From positions 303,111 through 340,687 of the forward strand of contig NZ_KI271582.1 in NCBI RefSeq assembly GCF_000469325.1: a DNA stretch of 37,577 bases, in the 5' to 3' direction. Source of the DNA: Schleiferilactobacillus shenzhenensis LY-73. Lineage in GTDB: Bacteria > Bacillota > Bacilli > Lactobacillales > Lactobacillaceae. Each line of letters starts with the position of its first letter. Position 1 is the first letter of the stretch. The notes beneath the pieces are model-generated. The model was not told the origin of the DNA. It searched no databases and worked only from the letters and a program-made list of their open reading frames with translations. Positions 32,259 to 37,577 of this stretch are shown here, one piece after another. Position numbers and translations under genes: made by a program.

Positions 32259-32740
32259 GCCGTTTTCCCCTTATCCAGGAAGAGCAAATAGATGAACAGC
32301 AAGGCGACGCCCACCGTCATGGCCACATCCGCCACGTTGGCGATGGGAAAGTCGATGAAGTCCAGTTGGAACATATCCACCACGTACCCTTGCCGCAGCC
32401 GGTCGATGAAGTTGCCCAAGGCCCCGGCGATCATCAGACTGATGCCGATGGTCAGAAAGGCCGAGTAACGGTAATGGAACAGCAGCCAAGCGAGGATGGC
32501 CAGCGCCACCACAGTGATACCAATGAGGAACGGCTGGCGGCCGGACAGAATACTCCACGCCGCCCCATCGTTGCGCACATGGGCCAGTGATAATACCCCG
32601 GGGATCAGCTTGCGGCTGGTGTTCAAGGGCACATTGGCGACGATCCATTTCTTCAACAGCTGATCGGCCGCCAGTATGATCACCACAATGACCGCGCTGT
32701 ACAGCCACCAGAGTTTAGAAAAGACCTGTGATTTTGCCAT
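32255..32740 (-). CDS. lspA: Lipoprotein signal peptidase (signal peptidase II)
   Basis: 161 residues with four membrane helices. Conserved boxes are [35 protein letters not shown] (catalytic Asp in NxIDR) and [11 protein letters not shown] (second catalytic Asp). It cleaves the signal peptide of diacylglyceryl-modified prolipoproteins at the membrane. I take the ATG at 32740 (MAKSQVFSK), which overlaps the fhs end by 26 bp. A few codons further upstream are also in frame (MWMRMAKS), but the best spaced purine stretch fits 32740. Confidence 0.93.
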   Translation of the reverse strand: MAKSQVFSKLWWLYSAVIVVIILAADQLLKKWIVANVPLNTSRKLIPGVLSLAHVRNDGAAWSILSGRQPFLIGITVVALAILAWLLFHYRYSAFLTIGISLMIAGALGNFIDRLRQGYVVDMFQLDFIDFPIANVADVAMTVGVALLFIYLLFLDKGKTA

Positions 32741-34391
32741 TCTCATCCACATCCATATCCATTGCGGCCGGATGCTTGGGTAAGCCCGGCATTGTCAAAA
32801 TATCGCCGGTCATGGCGACGATGAAGCCGGCCCCGGTCTTCGGGACCAAATTGCGGACGTGCAGCGTAAAGCCGCTGGGCGCCCCCAGGACTTTGGCGTT
32901 GTCCGATAGCGAGTACTGGGTCTTGGCGACGCAGATGGGCAGGCCGGTCCAGCCGTTACGCTTGATCTGGCGCAGGTCGCGCTTGGCTTCGCCGGTATAA
33001 GCGACGTCTTTGGCTCCATAAATCGTCCGGGCAATCGTTGCCAGCTTCTCTTCCACCGTGTCGCTGTTGGTATACAGCGGCTTGAAGTCCGTCGGTGCGT
33101 TCACGATTTGGGCGACATGTTCCGCCAAGGCCTTGGCCCCGGCCCCGCCGTCGGCCCAGACCGTGGTCGGATACGCCTTGACCCCGTCCGCGGCACACAG
33201 GTCTTGCAGCGTTTGAATCTCGTCCTGACTGTCTTGGGTGAACACATTGATGGCGACGGTAACCGGCCGGCCGTAACGCTGCATATTCTGGATATGCTTC
33301 TGCAGGTTAACATAACCTAACTTTAACGCAGCAACATCCGGCGTCTTTAAATCGGCCAGCTTGACCCCGCCGTTGTACTTCAACGCGCGAATCGTGGCGA
33401 CGATGACCACCGCATCCGGCAGGTGACCGATGGCTGGGGCCGTGATGTCCATGAATTTCTCCCCGCCCAGGTCGGCGCCGAAGCCGGCTTCGGTGACGGC
33501 AATTTTGCCAGTGCCTAAGGCCGCACGCGTGGCCAGGATACTGTTGGCCCCGTGGGCAATATTGGCGAACGGACCGCCGTGGATGAAGGTTGGCGTGTGG
33601 GCCAGACTCTGCACCAAGTTGGGCTTAATGGCGTCCTTAAGCAGCATGGTGATCGCCCCGGCGACGCCCAGGTCAGCGACCGTGACAGGCTTGCGGTCAT
33701 AGGTGTAGCCGATGACGATGCGGCCGATGCGCTCCTTCATGTCGGCCAGTGAATCTGCCAAACACAAAATTGCCATCAATTCGGAAGCCACGGTAATATC
33801 AAACCCGTCCTCCCGGGGAATACCATTGGCGTGGCCGCCCAGGCCGATGACAACGTTGCGCAAAGCCCGGTCGTTAATGTCCAGGGCCCGTTTCCACTGA
33901 ATACGGCGGGGGTCGATATTCAGTTCGTTCCCCTGCTGCAAGTGGTTGTCGATCAGCGCCGCCAGTGTGTCATTGGCGGTGGTCAGGGCGTGCATGTCGC
34001 CGGTGAAGTGCAGGTTGATGTCCTCCATCGGGACCGCTTGCGCGTAACCGCCGCCGGTGGCGCCGCCCTTGATGCCCATGACCGGGCCGAGACTCGGTTC
34101 GCGCAGAGCAATCGTGGCTTTCTTACCGATCATGTTCAAGGCATCGCCCAAACCGATGGTCACCGTGGACTTGCCCTCCCCAGCCGGCGTGGGGTTGATC
34201 GAGGTGACCAGGACCAGCTTGCCCTGCTTTTGCTGTTGCAGACGGTTCATCGCCGCATAGGACAATTTAGCCTTATATTTCCCGTAGACTTCAATATCAT
34301 CTGCGGAGAGGCCCACTTGCTGGGCAATTTCCGTGATTGGTTTGATCTCGTGCTGCTCGTTTTCTTGTGCAATCGCCAAGTCAGTTGTCAC
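32715..34391 (-). CDS. fhs: Formate-tetrahydrofolate ligase
   Basis: 558 residues, normal length. The ATP-binding loop is [18 protein letters not shown] from about residue 68. [28 protein letters not shown] and [13 protein letters not shown] are strong family signatures. It makes 10-formyl-tetrahydrofolate from formate, ATP and THF for purine and fMet-tRNA synthesis. The start is GTG at 34391 after AGAAGGGA, only 16 bp past the EbsA-like gene, and it overlaps lspA, so all four genes form one operon. Confidence 0.95.
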   Translation of the reverse strand: MTTDLAIAQENEQHEIKPITEIAQQVGLSADDIEVYGKYKAKLSYAAMNRLQQQKQGKLVLVTSINPTPAGEGKSTVTIGLGDALNMIGKKATIALREPSLGPVMGIKGGATGGGYAQAVPMEDINLHFTGDMHALTTANDTLAALIDNHLQQGNELNIDPRRIQWKRALDINDRALRNVVIGLGGHANGIPREDGFDITVASELMAILCLADSLADMKERIGRIVIGYTYDRKPVTVADLGVAGAITMLLKDAIKPNLVQSLAHTPTFIHGGPFANIAHGANSILATRAALGTGKIAVTEAGFGADLGGEKFMDITAPAIGHLPDAVVIVATIRALKYNGGVKLADLKTPDVAALKLGYVNLQKHIQNMQRYGRPVTVAINVFTQDSQDEIQTLQDLCAADGVKAYPTTVWADGGAGAKALAEHVAQIVNAPTDFKPLYTNSDTVEEKLATIARTIYGAKDVAYTGEAKRDLRQIKRNGWTGLPICVAKTQYSLSDNAKVLGAPSGFTLHVRNLVPKTGAGFIVAMTGDILTMPGLPKHPAAMDMDVDENGKITGLF

Positions 34392-34407
34392 ACAACATCG
34401 TTCCCTT

Positions 34408-34863
34408 CTAATGTTCTGATTGTTTTTCAGCGGGGTCCGTCAACCGCGCGATATGCGGTACCGCCGCCGTCCACGTGTCGAAGCGCACCCGGTCTTTCTT
34501 GAAGAAAACCAATTCGTGGCGCATGTACCGCGGGTGCTTGTACTGAATCGTCCGGGTCACCCGCGTGGTCTCCACTCGGGCCGTGTTCGCGAAGCGGATT
34601 TCCTTCGGCCTCAGCCAGAAAACCCGATTTAACCGCACCCCTTGACCATCAGGAGTGAGCGTGACCGTGTTTCCCAGCAGGCCATAGACGGCCAGGGCTG
34701 CCCCCGGTACCCAGAGGATGAGTGCCCACCAGTGAAAGGTGGCCGACTCCATCTCCCAGATGCAGCCCAGCAGGATGATACCGATCGTCAAAGACCAGTA
34801 GATCAGCGCTCCCGGGATGCCGGGCTGGTAGTACAGCTTATTCCGTTTTTGCGTCGTCGCCAC
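34408..34863 (-). CDS. ebsA: EbsA-family membrane protein
   Basis: 151 residues. Two membrane helices (about 18-36 and 42-62) are followed by a basic beta-rich domain of the PH type ([35 protein letters not shown]). It resembles EbsA of Enterococcus faecalis, named from the ebs (enterococcal binding substance) locus affecting aggregation, whose molecular role is not known. In lactobacilli such genes commonly lie beside an RNase H-like gene, as here (divergent, 66 bp away). The start is GTG at 34863 with GGGAG upstream. It heads the operon with fhs, lspA and rluD. Confidence 0.7.
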   Translation of the reverse strand: MATTQKRNKLYYQPGIPGALIYWSLTIGIILLGCIWEMESATFHWWALILWVPGAALAVYGLLGNTVTLTPDGQGVRLNRVFWLRPKEIRFANTARVETTRVTRTIQYKHPRYMRHELVFFKKDRVRFDTWTAAVPHIARLTDPAEKQSEH

Positions 34864-34929
34864 AATGGCTCCCGCCTTCCGTGATAAGATACATAGTACA
34901 GTATACCGTAAGGCAGGTGATTTTCAGTA

Positions 34930-35319
34930 ATGATTCGGTTACAAACCGACGGGGCCTTCGCCCCTGATGGCCTGGCCGGGGCCGGCATCATCTGGCAGAA
35001 AGGCCGAGATACCAAGCAGCTCAGCCGGGTCATCAGCGCACCGGACAACCATGCCGCAGAGTTTGCGGCGGCCCGGGTCGGCTTCCAAATCCTGAACGAT
35101 AACGGCCAAACAGACGACATCATTCAGTTTACCACGGATTCCAAGGCGGTGGTGGCCGCGCTGACCAAACGGTACAGCCATGGCTACGCGGAAGATCTGG
35201 CGGCCCTGCTCGCCCTCACCGACCGCTTCAAGCTGGTCCTGCCCCAGTGGGTACCGGAGAAGGAAACGCATCAGGCCCATGCCTTGGCCCAGCAAGCCCT
35301 GGCTCGGCAGCGGCGCTGA
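34930..35319 (+). CDS. RNase HI-like (reverse-transcriptase-like, RVT_3) protein
   Basis: 129 residues with the RNase H fold. Catalytic positions visible are Asp7 (QTDGA), Glu44 (HAAEF) and Asp69 (TTDSK). The fourth acidic residue, usually in NxxAD, falls in THQAHALA, where Asp is replaced by His; this is common in the YpeP/RVT_3 subgroup and may reduce or change activity. It would bind RNA-DNA hybrids, though housekeeping RNase H is probably encoded elsewhere. The ATG at 34930 follows GCAGGTGA. It has its own terminator. Confidence 0.82.
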   Translation: MIRLQTDGAFAPDGLAGAGIIWQKGRDTKQLSRVISAPDNHAAEFAAARVGFQILNDNGQTDDIIQFTTDSKAVVAALTKRYSHGYAEDLAALLALTDRFKLVLPQWVPEKETHQAHALAQQALARQRR

Positions 35320-35331
35320 TCCCCGACCAAT

Positions 35332-35358
35332 AAAAAAATGCCCCCGCAGGGACATTTT
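35332..35358. terminator. Bidirectional terminator
   Basis: AAAATG plus CCC pairs with GGG plus CATTTT, with A and T tracts at either side. It serves the RNase H-like gene and the nitroreductase. Confidence 0.75.
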
Positions 35359-35379
35359 GGATACTGGAGCGATTCTGAG

Positions 35380-35982
35380 TTAATTGAACGTCTTGAACCG
35401 GTCTTCCCGGGGCAGATAGTCTTTCTCGCCCGCGTCCCCTTCAATGGAACCGAAGGGCATCTGGGCGCGCAGGATCCAGTTCACCGGCGTCTTGAATTCT
35501 TGCTGTACGAGTTCGTCGATCAAGGGATTATAGTGTTGCAGGTTGGCGCCGATGCCATTTTGGGCAAAGGCGGTCCAAATGGCCTGCTGGGCCCCGCCCA
35601 AGCCCTGCTCGGCCCAGTCGTGGAAATTGTCGGCGTAGAGGGCAAAGTCGTTCTCCATCTGGGTGACGATGGCCTGATCCCGGAAGAACAAAATCGTCCC
35701 AAAAGCCGCCTTGAAGCCGTTGATCTTGGCCAGGGTGCGCTGATAGGCCTCTTCCGTCGGGACTTCGCTCTTCAGGCGAGCGCCGGTCATGTCCCACAGC
35801 TTGGCATGGTGGGCGCCGAACAGGAAGATGGCCCGGACAGTCTGGCCGTTGAAGGCCGTGGGCGATTCCATGATGATGTCCTCGGCCAGCTTAACGATGT
35901 CAGCCGGGTCTTGGCGGACATTCTTACCCAGTTGGTAGATGGAGCGGCGTTGCTGCAATGCTGTTACGACTTGATCATTCAA
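35380..35982 (-). CDS. Nitroreductase-family protein
   Basis: 200 residues of the FMN-dependent nitroreductase fold (NfsB/YdgI-like). The FMN-binding RRSIYQLG near the N-terminus (RRSxR-like), ESPTAFNGQ (SPxxxNxQ box) and GIGANLQHYNPLID-like sequence near the C-terminus are present. It reduces nitro compounds, quinones or aldehydes with NAD(P)H. I choose TTG at 35982 because AGGTGG (35991-35996) lies 8 bp upstream; the GTG at 35994 overlaps it. The upstream palindrome at 36027 suggests control by a redox-sensing repressor. Confidence 0.87.
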   Translation of the reverse strand: MNDQVVTALQQRRSIYQLGKNVRQDPADIVKLAEDIIMESPTAFNGQTVRAIFLFGAHHAKLWDMTGARLKSEVPTEEAYQRTLAKINGFKAAFGTILFFRDQAIVTQMENDFALYADNFHDWAEQGLGGAQQAIWTAFAQNGIGANLQHYNPLIDELVQQEFKTPVNWILRAQMPFGSIEGDAGEKDYLPREDRFKTFN

Positions 35983-36026
35983 ATTGTTTACCACCTTGTT
36001 TTTAGCGTTGAATTTACCTTATCATG

Positions 36027-36041
36027 CTTACTTTAAGTAAG
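36027..36041. promoter_or_regulatory. Perfect 15-bp palindrome in the nitroreductase promoter
   Basis: CTTACTT, one T, AAGTAAG. On the minus strand it lies between TTGACT (-35) and GATAAG (-10), the position of a repressor that blocks polymerase. Oxidant- or electrophile-sensing HxlR/MarR repressors often control nitroreductases in this way; the regulator is not in the window. Confidence 0.55.
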
Positions 36042-36133
36042 TCAAGGACCTTTTGCCATTTCTTTCATCTGTCGGCATGGTAGAATCAAGAGGATAAGAC
36101 GCTATCATTCACAATTTGTAAGGGGCTTAATTC

Positions 36134-37021
36134 ATGAAAACAGCTATCGTTACCGATTCGACCGCCTACCTCACACCAGCGGAAGCGGCCGCCCACCACA
36201 TCACCGTGGTGCCCGTCACGATTCACTGGGGAGAAAACACGTACCGGGATTTGATCGACATTTCGTTCCACGACTTCTACGACCGCTTGGTCAAGGACCC
36301 CGTCCAACCGACCTCCTCCTTCCCCGCTTTGGGAGAAATGGAAGCCACTTTTAAGAAACTCGCGGACGAAGGCTACGACAATGTGCTGTGCATCGTTCTT
36401 TCTTCCGGGATTTCTTCCTTCGTGGAAAATCTGCGGGGCTTCGCGGCGCACTTCCAGACGATCAAAATCGTCACCTATGATTCCCACATCACTTGCGCCG
36501 GTCTGCGTTACATGGACCTGCTGGCCGCGACGATGCTGGAACAAGGCAATGACTTGGACACCGTCGTGCAGGGCCTGGAAGTCATGCGCAGCCGCATGGG
36601 TGTCCGCTTCATGGTGGACGACCTGGGGCACCTGCGCCGCACCGGCCGGCTCAGCGGTGTCTCGGCGACCATCGGCGGGCTGCTCAAGGTCAAGCCGATC
36701 CTGACCATCGATATTCAGGGCGAAGGCAAGATTACCGCCATCGCTAAGGAGCGCCAGGCCAAGAAGGCGTTCGAGCACATCAAGAAGGACTTCGGCGCAG
36801 CCATCCAAGACGTCCCCTACCCGGTGCGGGTCACGGTTTTTGACGCCGACGAGCCGAAGATGAAGGCCGAATGGGTGCAAGAATTACAGTCGTCATTTCC
36901 GCAAGTGACGGTGGACCAGAGCATTATTGGACCCGTCATCGGCGTCCACACCGGGCGCGGCGCCATGGCCATCATCTGGACCCAGGATTACAACGACCTG
37001 GCCAAGCACTACGCCCAGTAA
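36134..37021 (+). CDS. DegV/FakB-family fatty-acid-binding protein (second paralog)
   Basis: 295 residues. MKTAIVTDSTAYLTP opens the fold, PTSSFPALGEM and LSSGISSFVEN provide the ligand-binding loops, and RRTGRLSGVSATIGGLLKVKP is the family motif of the second domain. It would carry a fatty acid to FakA. It differs from the paralog at 16171 in the binding loops (TSSFP against TSQPP; GISSF against TISGF), suggesting another chain preference. The ATG at 36134 follows AAGGGG. A TAGAAT -10 lies at 36081-36086. Terminator follows. Confidence 0.9.
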   Translation: MKTAIVTDSTAYLTPAEAAAHHITVVPVTIHWGENTYRDLIDISFHDFYDRLVKDPVQPTSSFPALGEMEATFKKLADEGYDNVLCIVLSSGISSFVENLRGFAAHFQTIKIVTYDSHITCAGLRYMDLLAATMLEQGNDLDTVVQGLEVMRSRMGVRFMVDDLGHLRRTGRLSGVSATIGGLLKVKPILTIDIQGEGKITAIAKERQAKKAFEHIKKDFGAAIQDVPYPVRVTVFDADEPKMKAEWVQELQSSFPQVTVDQSIIGPVIGVHTGRGAMAIIWTQDYNDLAKHYAQ

Positions 37022-37032
37022 TCTTTAGCAAG

Positions 37033-37075
37033 AAAAAAGCATCGCCGCTTCGTACTGAAGCCGACGGTGCTTTTT
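37033..37075. terminator. Bidirectional terminator
   Basis: AAAAAAGCA with TGCTTTTT forms the outer stem and GCTTC with GAAGC the inner one, separating DegV on the plus strand from the gene ending at 37084. Confidence 0.8.
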
Positions 37076-37083
37076 GCGTTGAC

Positions 37084-37425
37084 TCAATGTTCCCAGCTGA
37101 CGAAATCGGCGCTGTGCCCCTTAAGGTAAGCCAGTGCTTCCTGAGCCAGCTTGTCCGTTTCCTGGGTTGCTTGTTCTCCGCCAATATCGTAGTAATCTTT
37201 CACGAAGCCCAAGCCAATCGCGTAGAAATTATCCTCACGGCCGATGCCGTTATCATGAAACAGGCTGTCCAGGCCATGCAGGTCCGGTTCTGCCGCACTG
37301 ATCAGCTTGCCCGCCAACTGGTCCAGTGGCACATCCGGCAGTGTCTTGTGGGCATAACTGAACAGAAAGTCGTTCATATCCACAATGGCCTGGTGCCGTG
37401 CCTCGCGTTGTTTCTTCTTTGCCAA
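37084..37425 (-). CDS. Hypothetical protein, 113 residues
   Basis: A soluble, mostly helical protein starting MAKKKQREARHQAIVDMNDF, with a Tyr- and Asp-rich centre (YAIGLGFVKDYYDIGG). No domain is recognised and there is no membrane segment. I take TTG at 37425 because TAGGAG (37435-37440) lies 9 bp upstream; the TTG at 37434 adjoins that site and could not use it. A TATAAT -10 (37448-37453 on the minus strand) precedes it. Confidence 0.75.
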   Translation of the reverse strand: MAKKKQREARHQAIVDMNDFLFSYAHKTLPDVPLDQLAGKLISAAEPDLHGLDSLFHDNGIGREDNFYAIGLGFVKDYYDIGGEQATQETDKLAQEALAYLKGHSADFVSWEH

Positions 37426-37520
37426 ATCAATCAACTCCTATGGTTTGATTATAGCGCACTGGGGGAAGTGACGGGGCGGAAAACGTGAAACAGGTGGTGG
37501 AACGTGGGTGTCTGGTATTG

Positions 37521-37544
37521 GGCCCGGGTGACTCCGGGCTCCGC
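37521..37544. repeat. Third copy of the 24-bp GC-rich repeat, inverted
   Basis: The 24 bases are the exact reverse complement of 53-76. This copy is in the gene-free end of the window, upstream of the gene at 37425. Confidence 0.75.
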
Positions 37545-37577
37545 GGGCGGGGGCGGCGACGCGAAGCTAGTGCGAAG

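Overview
The window looks like a chromosomal segment of a GC-rich lactic acid bacterium (Lactobacillaceae). The evidence is the pyrR-pyrP-carA-carB operon with a PyrR attenuator, an ebsA-like/fhs/lspA/rluD cluster, a deoxynucleoside kinase of the lactobacillus type, FakB/DegV proteins, a fructose PTS and RqcH. The species cannot be fixed from sequence alone. No rRNA, tRNA, CRISPR array, insertion sequence or prophage was seen.

Layout. Positions 1-2007 hold a short intergenic repeat, a membrane protein, a Ser/Asn-rich exported protein and a Nudix hydrolase. At 2169-2196 there is a very good match to the Firmicutes chromosome-dimer resolution site dif, so this should be the replication terminus. 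To its right about 26 genes lie on the minus strand and 9 on the plus strand, as expected if a fork arrives from the right. Positions 2282-9565 carry small hypothetical proteins, a TcaA-like protein, a HAD phosphatase, a damaged fructose operon (fruK without promoter or RBS, fruA frameshifted, a fragment of an RpiR regulator abutting fruK) and a deoxynucleoside kinase. Positions 9678-18365 carry an ADP-ribose pyrophosphatase, a cytoplasmic alpha-amylase, a 14-helix MFS exporter, an ABC exporter pair and a phosphodiesterase-DegV pair. Positions 18366-24727 are more accessory: a 90-bp tandem repeat, a broken toxin with an intact Xre antitoxin, a 45-residue small protein, a secreted beta-lactamase-fold protein, a second ABC pair with a frameshifted permease, and rqcH. 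Positions 24792-35319 are the pyr operon, the ebsA-like/fhs/lspA/rluD operon and a divergent RNase H-like gene. Positions 35380-37425 hold a nitroreductase, a second DegV and a hypothetical gene. A 24-bp repeat present near position 53 recurs inverted near 37521.

Most interesting signal. carA and carB, under a textbook PyrR attenuator, are full-length open frames but have lost catalytic residues. CarA lacks the glutaminase nucleophile Cys (now Gly244) and the catalytic His (now Tyr329). CarB keeps the ATP-site residues of its first synthetase half but has lost essentially all of them in the second half, while keeping a recognisable allosteric domain. Such a complex should not make carbamoyl phosphate. 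It is either a genus-level relic still kept open, or a repurposed CPS-like protein pair co-regulated with uracil uptake. pyrB, pyrC, pyrD, pyrE and pyrF are absent from the locus.

Three genes (fruA, the RelE-like toxin, the second ABC permease) each look one nucleotide short. That is either ongoing decay or base-calling error and should be settled with reads before any biology is built on it.
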